NCBI GenBank assembly: GCA_009774155.1
Contig: VSNE01000209.1
Location: 1-5,252, forward strand
Length of the DNA stretch: 5,252 nucleotides
Direction of reading: 5' to 3'
DNA from: Lachnospiraceae bacterium
GTDB lineage: Bacteria; Bacillota; Clostridia; Lachnospirales; Lachnospiraceae
The position numbers and the translations under genes are program-made. How positions within the stretch are numbered: position 1 is the stretch's first letter; the number at the start of each line of letters is the position of its first letter. This document shows, piece after piece, positions 1 to 5,252 of the stretch. The notes beneath the pieces were generated by a model, which worked only from the letters and a program-made list of their open reading frames with translations, was not told the origin of the DNA and searched no databases.

Positions 1-309
1 TTTGTGGCTATCGACTATATCACGGGCGTTATGTGTGCGGTTATTGACCACAGGCTGTCAAGCGAAGTCGGATTCAAAGGCATCTTCAAAAAGGTGCTGA
101 TCTTCCTGCTTGTGGGTATCGCAAACATCCTTGACGTTCAGGTTATCGGAACGGGCTGCGTGTTAAGGACGGCAGTTATCTTCTTCTACATTTCAAATGA
201 GGGCGTGAGCCTTCTGGAGAATGCGGCATATCTGGGGCTTCCCGTCCCTGAAAAAATCAAAACAGTATTAGAGCAGTTACACAGCCGCTCGGAAAGTGAG
301 GACAAATAA
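1..309 (+). CDS. Phage holin, TcdE/toxin-secretion type (5' end missing)
   Basis: Small membrane protein that forms lesions in the cytoplasmic membrane so that the endolysin can reach the peptidoglycan. The reading frame is open from base 1, giving 102 visible codons. The first visible residues (FVAIDYITGV) carry the DYxTG motif typical of the interior of the TcdE / phage_holin_4 family, whose members are usually about 130-150 aa, so roughly 35-40 N-terminal residues lie outside the window. Counting from base 1, hydrophobic segments fall at about residues 1-15, 32-50 and 54-72, with a basic amphipathic loop between the first two (KGIFKK). The tail is charged and ends SRSESEDK, a usual cytosolic holin tail. 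The stop is 2 bp before the endolysin start, so the two form one lysis unit. The GTG at position 4 is an interior valine, not the start. Confidence 0.88.
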   Translation, partial: FVAIDYITGVMCAVIDHRLSSEVGFKGIFKKVLIFLLVGIANILDVQVIGTGCVLRTAVIFFYISNEGVSLLENAAYLGLPVPEKIKTVLEQLHSRSESEDK

Positions 310-311
310 TC

Positions 312-1178
312 ATGGCTTATACAAACAGTTCTATGGTTTCTTACACCAGGCTCAGCCCGAACCACTCAGGACAGAGGACGCACAGCATTGACCACATCAC
401 GCCCCACTGTGTTGTGGGGCAGCTCTCTGCAGAGAGTATCTGCGGATGTTTTACAAGCCCGTCAAGGCAGGCAAGCTGCAATTATGGTATCGGCACGGAC
501 GGCAGAGTTTCCCTTTGTGTGGAGGAGAAAAACCGCTCCTGGTGTTCCTCAAGCAATGCTAATGACCAGAGAGCCGTCACTATCGAATGCGCCAGTGATA
601 AAACAGAACCGTATGCAATGAACAGCAGGGTTTACGATTCGCTCGTTAAACTCTGCACAGATATCTGCAGGCGGAACGGTAAAAAGAAGCTGCTGTGGCT
701 CGGTGACAGGAATAAAACTCTCAACTATACGCCAAAATCTGATGAGATGGTTCTTACCGTCCACCGCTGGTTTGCAAACAAATCCTGCCCCGGTGACTGG
801 CTGTATGCAAGGCTTGGCGATCTGGCGGCAAGGGTTACGGCGGCACTCGGCACAGGAATTTCTGTGGATAAAGCCGCATCCCAGCTTTACCGTGTGCGTA
901 AGACGTGGGCAGACAGCAGATCGCAGAAAGGTGCATTCAGCGTTCTTGCCAATGCGAAGAAATGTGCCAGCTCCAACAAAGGCTATTCTGTATTTGATGA
1001 AAATGGCAAAAAGGTATATCCTGCTGATACATCAAGTACAAAGAAATCCGTTGACACCATCGCTAGTGAAGTTATCCGTGGTGATTGGGGCAATGGTGAT
1101 GAACGAAAGCAGAAACTTACTGCCGCAGGATATGATTATTCCGCTGTGCAGAAAAAAGCAAATGAATTATTGAGATAA
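312..1178 (+). CDS. Endolysin: N-acetylmuramoyl-L-alanine amidase with SPOR-like and CW_7 tail
   Basis: Cleaves the amide bond between N-acetylmuramic acid and L-alanine in peptidoglycan to lyse the host. Residues about 20-165 form a type-2 amidase (Amidase_2/PGRP) domain. The zinc ligands by alignment to T7 lysozyme are His32 (in DHITPH), His151 (VHRWF) and Cys159 (KSCPG). Lys157 and Tyr58 match the T7 catalytic Lys and Tyr, and the H-x5-K-x-C spacing is exactly that of T7. Residues about 190-237 (QLYRVRKTW ... GYSVFDENGKKVY) resemble an SPOR-type glycan-binding repeat. Residues 247-287 (start VDTIASEVIRGDWGNG) are one CW_7/Cpl-7 cell-wall-binding repeat. There is no signal peptide, in keeping with release through the upstream holin. 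An SD-like AGTGAGG lies at 295-301, 10 nt before the ATG. The N-terminal domain is cysteine-rich (Cys33, 44, 46, 56, 69 and others), which is unusual for a protein acting outside the cell. Confidence 0.94.
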   Translation: MAYTNSSMVSYTRLSPNHSGQRTHSIDHITPHCVVGQLSAESICGCFTSPSRQASCNYGIGTDGRVSLCVEEKNRSWCSSSNANDQRAVTIECASDKTEPYAMNSRVYDSLVKLCTDICRRNGKKKLLWLGDRNKTLNYTPKSDEMVLTVHRWFANKSCPGDWLYARLGDLAARVTAALGTGISVDKAASQLYRVRKTWADSRSQKGAFSVLANAKKCASSNKGYSVFDENGKKVYPADTSSTKKSVDTIASEVIRGDWGNGDERKQKLTAAGYDYSAVQKKANELLR

Positions 1179-1199
1179 CTGAATACAGATGATGGATTT

Positions 1200-1243
1200 A
1201 TGCCCATTGGAGATTTATTTCTCTGATGGGCATTATTTTTTTT
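1200..1243 (+). terminator. Intrinsic terminator after the lysis cassette
   Basis: A 14-bp stem pairs 1200-1213 with 1220-1233. The outer eight pairs are perfect (ATGCCCAT/ATGGGCAT), followed by two G-T wobbles and four more pairs, with a 6-nt TTTATT loop. Eight consecutive T residues follow at 1236-1243. It begins 21 nt after the endolysin stop. This is a textbook Rho-independent terminator and shows that the recombinase operon is probably transcribed from its own promoter rather than by readthrough from the lysis genes. Confidence 0.93.
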
Positions 1244-1248
1244 GCTTT

Positions 1249-1294
1249 TTCACAGGCGTGGGTCCCCAAAAGCATGATTTTTTCTCCGTATTAT
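1249..1294 (+). promoter_or_regulatory. Candidate promoter for the recombinase operon (weak match)
   Basis: The short gap between the terminator and the next gene must hold a promoter if the operon has its own. Two partial matches are visible. One is TTCACA (1249-1254) with CATGAT (1273-1278) at 18-bp spacing. The other is a better -10, TATTAT (1289-1294), with no recognisable -35 at 16-18 bp. Neither is a convincing sigma-A promoter. The assignment is mostly by position, and an activator-dependent or unusual promoter is possible. Confidence 0.3.
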
Positions 1295-1322
1295 GAAGGA
1301 ACTTTCCTTCCGATTGGAGGAA
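1295..1322 (+). promoter_or_regulatory. Leader with mutually exclusive stems covering the ribosome-binding site
   Basis: Three 7-mers lie in a row: GAAGGAA (1295-1301), TTCCTTC (1304-1310) and GGAGGAA (1316-1322). The middle one can pair with the third over all seven positions (one G-T) across a 5-nt loop, hiding the Shine-Dalgarno sequence of the next gene. It can also pair with the first (six pairs, 4-nt loop), which frees the Shine-Dalgarno. The pairing is seen in the sequence; regulation by it is inferred. As DNA, the GAAGGAA/TTCCTTC inverted repeat could instead be a protein-binding operator. Confidence 0.4.
1316..1320 (+). promoter_or_regulatory. Shine-Dalgarno GGAGG favouring the second ATG
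   Basis: GGAGG lies 3 nt from the ATG at 1324 but 6 nt from the ATG at 1327. The usual spacing is about 5-9 nt, so Met2 (1327) is the more likely start of the small protein. Confidence 0.65.
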
Positions 1323-1323
1323 T

Positions 1324-1554
1324 ATGATGCAGATAACAAAATTAACGCCGGAGCAGCAGTCCCCGGTTTCTTATGCAAAAACCTTTACCACAGAAGAACT
1401 GGAACAGGAATATGACTATTATATGGCTCAGAAACTGCTGGAAAAGATGCTCGGCACAGGGCTGATTTCTGTGGATGAATTCAACAAAATTACCGCAAAA
1501 AACCGCCAGACTTTCTCACCTTTTTTATCAGAGATTATGCCTAAAATGACTTGA
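1324..1554 (+). CDS. Small SHOCT-like protein upstream of the recombinases
   Basis: A 76-codon gene, or 75 codons if translation begins at the second ATG (1327), which sits better with its GGAGG site. The protein is acidic in the middle (TTEELEQEYDYY) and carries the segment AQKLLEKMLGTGLISVDEFNKI. This segment has the L-x3-L-x3-G-[LI]-[IL]-[ST]-x2-E-F pattern of a SHOCT (short C-terminal) domain. The tail is polar and basic (TAKNRQTF) and then hydrophobic. There is no signal peptide or membrane segment. It lies after the lysis terminator and 52 bp before the first recombinase, so it is probably the first gene of that operon. From memory, similar small genes precede serine recombinase clusters in Firmicutes elements. 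The function is unknown; a regulatory or directionality role is only a guess from position. Confidence 0.75.
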   Translation: MMQITKLTPEQQSPVSYAKTFTTEELEQEYDYYMAQKLLEKMLGTGLISVDEFNKITAKNRQTFSPFLSEIMPKMT

Positions 1555-1606
1555 TATTACCGGCTTTTAGAGCGAATATGTCACGTACCAGAAGCGAGGT
1601 GAGTGT

Positions 1607-3169
1607 ATGAAAAGGATTACAAAGATTGAAAGCAGCAATGAGGATATTTTTATAAAACCGAAACTGCAGGTGGCTGCTTACTGCCGTGTTTCTACAGGGA
1701 GCGAAGAACAGCTTGTGAGTCTGGAGGCACAGAAAAAACATTATGAATCGTATATAAAAGCAAATTCGGAATGGGAATTTGCCGGGCTGTATTATGATCA
1801 GGGAGTGACAGGGACAAAGAAAGAGAAAAGGGGCGAGTTGCTCCGTATGGTTTCCGACTGTGAAGATGGGAAGATTAATTTTATCGTCACTAAATCCCTC
1901 AGCCGTTTTGCAAGGAACATTACGGACTGTCTGGAACTTGTGCGGAAGCTGACTGGCCTTGGGGTCTACATTTATTTTGAGAAAGAGAACCTGAACACAC
2001 AGTCTATGGAAAGCGAGCTGATGCTTTCCATTCTGAGCAGCCTTGCGGAGAGTGAGTCGGTTTCCATTTCGGAAAATAACAAATGGTCGGCCCAGAAGCG
2101 TTTTCAGAATGGAACATTCAAAGTTGCCTATCCTCCATACGGATACGATAACGTTGATGGGCAGATGGTGGTCAATGAGGAGCAGGCAGAGACTGTGCGG
2201 TGGATGTTTGATGCGGCACTTGCAGGGAAAGGCACTCACCGGATAGCCTCGGAGCTGAATGGACGGGGCATTCCGACAAAGAGGGGCGGCAGCTGGACGG
2301 CGTCAACAGTCAGGGGGCTGCTGTCAAATGAAAAGTTTACAGGGGACATCCTTTTTCAGAAAACATATACGGACAGCCATTTTAACCGCCATGCCAATCA
2401 TGGTGAGAAAGATATGTATTACATGGAAAACCACCATCCTGCCATCGTAAGCAGGGAGACATTTGAGGCAGTGGCTGCAGTCATCAATCAGAGGGGAAAA
2501 GAAAAGGGTGTGACCAGTGGGAGCAAATATCAGAACCATTACCCGTTCTCGGGCAGGATTGTCTGCTCGGAGTGTGGAAGTACGTTCAAGAGGAGAATCC
2601 ATTATTCCACCCACCAGAAGTACATTGCATGGTGCTGTTCCAAGCATATAGAGAAAAAAGGGGAATGTTCCATGCAGTTTATCCGTAATGATGCGGTTGA
2701 GGCGGCATTTACAACGATGATGAACAAGCTGGTTTATGGACAACGGAAAATCCTCCGTCCGCTGCTGGACAGACTGCGGAGGGTGGATGATGAAGAAAGC
2801 TATCACAGGGTCAGTGAACTGGAGGACAGGATTGAGGCGGTCATGGAGCGGGGACAGGTGCTGTCGGGGCTGATGGCAAAAGGTTATCTGGAGCCAGCCC
2901 TTTTCAACAAGGAAAAAAATGAACTGGCGGCAGAACTGGAGCATCTGCAGGGGCAGAAAGATATTCTGATAAAAATGATGAATGGAAGCCTGTCAAAAAT
3001 TGAGGAAGTCAGCAGGCTGCTAAAATTTGCATCAAAGTCTGAAATGCTGGCTGCATTTGACAGCGGGCTGTTTGAAGAATATATAAACCGGATTATGGTA
3101 TATTCCCGGACAGAAGCTGGGTTTGAACTGAAATGCGGGATTACATTGAAAGAAAGGCTGGTGAGGTAA
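1607..3169 (+). CDS. Large serine recombinase 1 (site-specific integrase/excisionase)
   Basis: DNA recombinase that cuts, rotates and rejoins att sites through a covalent 5'-phosphoserine link. The 520 aa fit the large serine recombinase family. Residues about 20-160 are the resolvase catalytic domain: Arg27 and nucleophile Ser29 in YCRVST, Gln42 (LEAQ), Asp64 (YDQGVTGT), Arg75, Lys96, Arg100 and Arg103 (TKSLSRFARN) are all present. Residues about 175-300 are the recombinase DNA-binding domain (PPYGYDNVDG to HPAIVSRETFEAV). A zinc ribbon follows with Cys320, Cys323, Cys343/344 and Cys354. Residues about 400-465 are a charged helix fitting the coiled coil that controls synapsis, and the C-terminus (RIMVYSRTEAGFEL) is the usual family end. 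A strong GAGGTGAG site (1596-1603) fixes the ATG. The stop abuts the next gene. It appears intact; whether it acts alone or with the second recombinase cannot be told. Confidence 0.95.
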   Translation: MKRITKIESSNEDIFIKPKLQVAAYCRVSTGSEEQLVSLEAQKKHYESYIKANSEWEFAGLYYDQGVTGTKKEKRGELLRMVSDCEDGKINFIVTKSLSRFARNITDCLELVRKLTGLGVYIYFEKENLNTQSMESELMLSILSSLAESESVSISENNKWSAQKRFQNGTFKVAYPPYGYDNVDGQMVVNEEQAETVRWMFDAALAGKGTHRIASELNGRGIPTKRGGSWTASTVRGLLSNEKFTGDILFQKTYTDSHFNRHANHGEKDMYYMENHHPAIVSRETFEAVAAVINQRGKEKGVTSGSKYQNHYPFSGRIVCSECGSTFKRRIHYSTHQKYIAWCCSKHIEKKGECSMQFIRNDAVEAAFTTMMNKLVYGQRKILRPLLDRLRRVDDEESYHRVSELEDRIEAVMERGQVLSGLMAKGYLEPALFNKEKNELAAELEHLQGQKDILIKMMNGSLSKIEEVSRLLKFASKSEMLAAFDSGLFEEYINRIMVYSRTEAGFELKCGITLKERLVR

Positions 3170-3592
3170 ATGGGGCATACACCGTTTGGATATAAGATTG
3201 AGAATGGAAGTGCCGTGGTGGATGAAGCGGCAGCAGGACAGATACGGCAGGTTTTTCGGTCTTATCTGGAAGGAGACAGCCTGGCAACTGCCGCAAAAAA
3301 AGCAGGGGTTATTTCTTTCCACGGAGGAATCAGCCGGATGCTTAAAAACAAGCATTATCTTGGAGATGAATATTATCCGGCAATCATAGACAGGGAGACA
3401 TTTGACAGGGCGGAACAGGAACGGATGAGGCGGGCGGCAGCCCTTGGCAGGATAAAAGAGCCTGCGGAGCAGGAGGGGATTCTGATTCCAACAGTGTTCC
3501 ATGCAAAGCCGGTGGAGCAGACGTTTGATGACCCATTCCTGCAGGCGGAATATGCCTACAGCCTGATAGAAAGCGAGGAACAGCAATGGTGA
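3170..3592 (+). CDS. Stand-alone recombinase-domain protein lacking the catalytic domain
   Basis: A 140-aa protein. Residues 1-85 match the DNA-binding recombinase domain of large serine recombinases: HTPFGYKIENG (compare PPYGYDNVDG and RFLGYTKDEEG in its neighbours), VFRSYLEGDSLATAA, ISRMLKNKHYLGD and PAIIDRETFDRAEQ. There is no resolvase domain, no nucleophilic serine motif and no zinc ribbon, so it cannot cut DNA by itself. Compared with its neighbours it also lacks the roughly 25-30-residue insertion between the LGD and PAI/DRETF motifs. Residues 86-140 are a charged, unrecognised tail. The ATG directly follows the TAA of recombinase 1 in the same frame, with GGTGAGG at 3160-3166, so translation is probably coupled. 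Its last 7 bp overlap recombinase 2. It may bind att DNA or a partner recombinase as an accessory factor; that is inference. A degraded third recombinase is the alternative, but the intact frame and clean junctions argue against decay. Confidence 0.85.
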   Translation: MGHTPFGYKIENGSAVVDEAAAGQIRQVFRSYLEGDSLATAAKKAGVISFHGGISRMLKNKHYLGDEYYPAIIDRETFDRAEQERMRRAAALGRIKEPAEQEGILIPTVFHAKPVEQTFDDPFLQAEYAYSLIESEEQQW

Positions 3593-5163
3593 CGAACAAT
3601 AATCCAAATGTGACAGTCATCCCGGCAAGATACCATGCCGCAAGACAGGAAAAGGATGAGGATAAGCCAAAGCTGCGGGTTGCCGCTTACTGCCGTGTTT
3701 CTACGGACAGTGAGGAACAGGCAACAAGCTATGAGGCACAGATTGAACATTATACGGAATATATACAGAAAAATCCTGAATGGGAACTGGCCGGGATATT
3801 TGCGGATGAAGGCCTTTCCGGCACTGACACCCGCAAACGAGGGGAGTTTAACCGCATGATCGAGGAATGCATGGCGGGGAAAATCAATATGGTCATTACC
3901 AAGTCCATCAGCCGCTTTGCAAGGAACACACTGGACTGCCTAAAATACATCCGTCAGTTAAAGGACAGGAATATCCCCGTGCTTTTCGAGAAAGAGAATA
4001 TCAATACTATGGATTCCAAAGGGGAAGTGCTGCTGACCATCATGGCCTCGCTGGCACAGCAGGAAAGCCAGTCCTTAAGCCAGAATGTGAAGCTTGGACT
4101 GCAGTACCGCTACCAGCAGGGGCTTGTGCAGGTCAACCATAACCGATTCCTTGGATACACGAAGGATGAGGAAGGGCAGTTGATTATTGAGCCGGAAGAG
4201 GCAGAGGTTGTAAAGCGGGTTTACCGAGAATACCTGGAAGGGGCGAGTCTTGCACAGATTGGGAAAAGCCTGGAGGCAGATGGCATTCTGACAGCGGCAG
4301 GAAAGGCAAAGTGGCGGCCAGAAACGTTAAAGAAAATATTACAGAATGAGAAGTATATCGGAGACGCTCTGCTGCAGAAAACCTATACGGTGGATTTCCT
4401 TTCCAAGAAGCGTGTCAAGAATAATGGTATTGTGCCGCAATATTATGTGGAGAACAGCCATGAACCTATCATTCCCCGTGACCTTTATATGCAGGTTCAG
4501 GAGGAGATGGTGAGGAGGGCAAATCTTCACAGCGGGGTAAAAAGGAAAAAACGGGTTTACAGCAGCAAGTACGCTTTATCAAGCATTGTTTACTGCTCGA
4601 AATGCGGGGATATTTACCGCAGGATTGCATGGAACAACAGGGGGAAACATTCTACGGTATGGCGGTGCTGTACCCGTGTGGAGCATGGACCGAAGAAATG
4701 TGATGCACCAACCATTCAGGAATCGGATTTACAGGATGCGGTAGTTAAGGCGGTTCAGAAGGTATTGGGTGGAAAGGATGTATTCCTGACTGTTTTAGAG
4801 AAGAATATCAGAGAGGTGCTGGAGATTGAAAGTGGGGAGCGGATTGCGGAGATTAATCGTAGGTTGAAGGAGTTGCAGAAGGAGCTCTTACGGCTGGCAA
4901 ACGGCAAAAAGGAATATGGAGATGTTGCGGATGAGATTCATAAACTGAGGGAGCAGCGGCAGGATGTTCTGACGCAGGATGCCGAAAGGGATGGCAGGCG
5001 GCAGAGAATTGAGGAAATGAGGACTTTTTTGGAGGAGCAGATAAATGAGCAGTTGGCATATGATGAGCAGTTAGTTCGGAGGCTGGTGGAGAAAATTATG
5101 GTATATGAGGATAGGCTGACGGTGGGGTTTAAATCGGGATTGGAAATAGATGTGGAAAGATAA
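3586..5163 (+). CDS. Large serine recombinase 2 (site-specific integrase/excisionase)
   Basis: A second full-length (525 aa) large serine recombinase. The resolvase domain spans about residues 30-170, with Arg37 and nucleophile Ser39 (YCRVST), Gln52 (YEAQ), Asp74 (ADEGLSGT), Arg85, Lys106, Arg110 and Arg113 (TKSISRFARN). The recombinase domain covers about 183-315 (RFLGYTKDEEG, YREYLEGASLAQIG, ILQNEKYIGD, HEPIIPRDLY). The zinc ribbon has Cys337, Cys340, Cys361/362 and Cys372. A long, very charged helical region at about 405-500 (for example EINRRLKELQKELLRL) fits the coiled coil that directs att-site pairing, and the end (KIMVYEDRLTVGF) parallels recombinase 1. The start lies inside the previous gene with GAGGAA at 3575-3580, 5 nt upstream, implying translational coupling. 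It is clearly paralogous to recombinase 1 but well diverged outside the catalytic motifs. As the last gene before the probable element end, it is the likeliest main integrase. Confidence 0.95.
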   Translation: MVTNNNPNVTVIPARYHAARQEKDEDKPKLRVAAYCRVSTDSEEQATSYEAQIEHYTEYIQKNPEWELAGIFADEGLSGTDTRKRGEFNRMIEECMAGKINMVITKSISRFARNTLDCLKYIRQLKDRNIPVLFEKENINTMDSKGEVLLTIMASLAQQESQSLSQNVKLGLQYRYQQGLVQVNHNRFLGYTKDEEGQLIIEPEEAEVVKRVYREYLEGASLAQIGKSLEADGILTAAGKAKWRPETLKKILQNEKYIGDALLQKTYTVDFLSKKRVKNNGIVPQYYVENSHEPIIPRDLYMQVQEEMVRRANLHSGVKRKKRVYSSKYALSSIVYCSKCGDIYRRIAWNNRGKHSTVWRCCTRVEHGPKKCDAPTIQESDLQDAVVKAVQKVLGGKDVFLTVLEKNIREVLEIESGERIAEINRRLKELQKELLRLANGKKEYGDVADEIHKLREQRQDVLTQDAERDGRRQRIEEMRTFLEEQINEQLAYDEQLVRRLVEKIMVYEDRLTVGFKSGLEIDVER

Positions 5164-5183
5164 TGTTTAGAGATGACAGGATA

Positions 5184-5211
5184 CCTTGCGGTTCGACAGT
5201 GGACTGCAAGG
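5184..5211 (+). repeat. Hairpin 1 downstream of recombinase 2
   Basis: An inverted repeat pairs 5184-5195 with 5200-5211 around a 4-nt ACAG loop. The outer six pairs are perfect (CCTTGC/GCAAGG), and the inner six include three G-T wobbles. The following bases, TTCTTTGT, are T-rich but not a clean T-tract, so it could be a weak terminator for the recombinase operon or a structured half of an att site. Confidence 0.6.
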
Positions 5212-5228
5212 TTCTTTGTAGTTCGACA
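5184..5228 (+). repeat. Imperfect 15-bp direct repeat, 30-bp period, sharing GTTCGACA
   Basis: Positions 5184-5198 and 5214-5228 match at 12 of 15 bases, and the last eight (GTTCGACA) are identical. The start-to-start distance is exactly 30 bp, close to three helical turns, so both copies would face the same side of the DNA. This suggests paired protein-binding sites, possibly for the recombinases or the stand-alone recombinase-domain protein. Confidence 0.5.
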
Positions 5229-5231
5229 AAG
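5214..5231 (+). repeat. Hairpin 2 downstream of recombinase 2
   Basis: CTTTGT (5214-5219) is the exact complement of ACAAAG (5226-5231), with a 6-nt AGTTCG loop. It begins 2 nt after hairpin 1 and is not followed by a T-tract, which makes a terminator role unlikely for this one. Confidence 0.5.
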
Positions 5232-5252
5232 TATGGTGTAGCCATATTGTGT

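Larger units (their letters stand above)
1..5252. mobile_element. Lysis and integration end of a prophage-like element
   Basis: The window contains only phage or mobile-element functions: holin, endolysin, a small SHOCT-like protein and three serine recombinase-family proteins, all on the same strand. A lysis module followed by an integrase module that runs to the edge of the element is a common layout for prophages using large serine integrases. No chromosomal housekeeping gene is visible, so neither the left boundary nor the exact right boundary can be fixed. The right end probably lies just downstream of the last recombinase, in or just past 5181-5234. No structural phage genes (capsid, tail, terminase) are in view, so a defective prophage or a satellite element carrying a lysis cassette cannot be excluded. 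Confidence 0.75.
5164..5252. other. Gene-free end region, candidate attachment site
   Basis: These 89 bases after the recombinase 2 stop hold no gene I can support. Positions 5181-5234 are densely symmetric: an outer inverted repeat ATACCTTG (5181-5188) / CAAAGTAT (5227-5234) with one mismatch encloses two hairpins and a GTTCGACA direct repeat. In elements using large serine integrases, the att site commonly lies within about 100 bp of the integrase gene, so this is the expected place for it. The core dinucleotide cannot be named without the other end or an empty site. Confidence 0.45.

Noticed and set aside
4..309. GTG at position 4 as the holin start
   Set aside because: The frame is open to base 1, no ribosome-binding site is visible, and the protein would begin inside the first membrane segment at the DYxTG motif, unlike complete family members.
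703..1173. 156-codon plus-strand frame inside the endolysin, and a 77-codon one at 388-621
   Set aside because: Both overlap the amidase in another frame, have no good ribosome-binding site and no family resemblance, whereas the amidase frame has all its catalytic residues.
1259..1268. Small inverted repeat TGGG-TC-CCCA after the lysis terminator
   Set aside because: Only four pairs with a 2-nt centre, and not followed by a T-tract. It is too short to support a call as operator, att site or terminator.
1555..1606. Second promoter or att site in the gap before recombinase 1
   Set aside because: I see no convincing -35/-10 pair, inverted repeat or T-tract in these 52 bases beyond the ribosome-binding site, so co-transcription from upstream is the simpler reading.
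1541..2239. Long minus-strand open frame (232 codons) opposite recombinase 1
   Set aside because: It is antisense to a gene with clear domain and motif evidence, has no recognisable domain and a Cys/Phe/His/Leu-rich composition typical of reverse-strand shadows. The same applies to the minus-strand frames at 2324-2944 and 3032-3607.
5186..5232. tRNA fragment suggested by two GTTCGA (T-loop-like) motifs
   Set aside because: The flanking bases do not form the 5-bp T-stem with a 7-nt loop in either copy, and no acceptor, D or anticodon arm or CCA end is visible. The symmetry fits hairpins rather than a tRNA.

Overview
The window looks like the lysis and integration end of a prophage (or prophage-derived element) in a Gram-positive Clostridia-type bacterium, most likely a gut Lachnospiraceae or relative. 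That placement is an inference. It rests on strong AGGAGG/GAGGTGAG-type ribosome-binding sites, moderate G+C, a TcdE/phage-lysis type holin, an amidase with an SPOR-like plus CW_7 tail, and a multi-gene large serine recombinase operon of the kind seen in Clostridia mobile elements. All genes read on the + strand.

Positions 1-1178 hold a two-gene lysis cassette. The first gene is the 3' part of a holin, whose 5' end lies outside the window. It is followed two bases later by an N-acetylmuramoyl-L-alanine amidase endolysin with no signal peptide. A strong intrinsic terminator (1200-1243) closes this unit.

Positions 1244-1323 form a short leader with a weak candidate promoter. The leader also carries a triplet of complementary 7-mers that could switch the ribosome-binding site of the next gene open and shut. 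A small SHOCT-like protein (about 75 aa) follows, then a 52-bp gap.

Positions 1607-5163 are a tightly packed recombinase operon. It holds a complete large serine recombinase (520 aa), a 140-aa protein consisting essentially of a recombinase (DNA-binding) domain without the catalytic domain, and a second complete large serine recombinase (525 aa). The first two genes abut, stop codon to start codon, in the same reading frame. The last two overlap by 7 bp. Both large proteins keep every serine-recombinase catalytic residue I can check.

Positions 5164-5252 have no gene. They hold two consecutive hairpins that each contain GTTCGACA exactly 30 bp apart, nested in a near-perfect outer inverted repeat. 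This is where the attachment site of a serine-integrase element would be expected, so it is a candidate att site or recombinase-binding region, with a transcription terminator as the main alternative.

Working model: the holin and endolysin release phage particles, and the separately transcribed downstream operon integrates and excises the element. The unusual parts are the catalytically empty middle recombinase, the two active paralogues, and the small upstream protein, any of which could set partner choice or direction of recombination.
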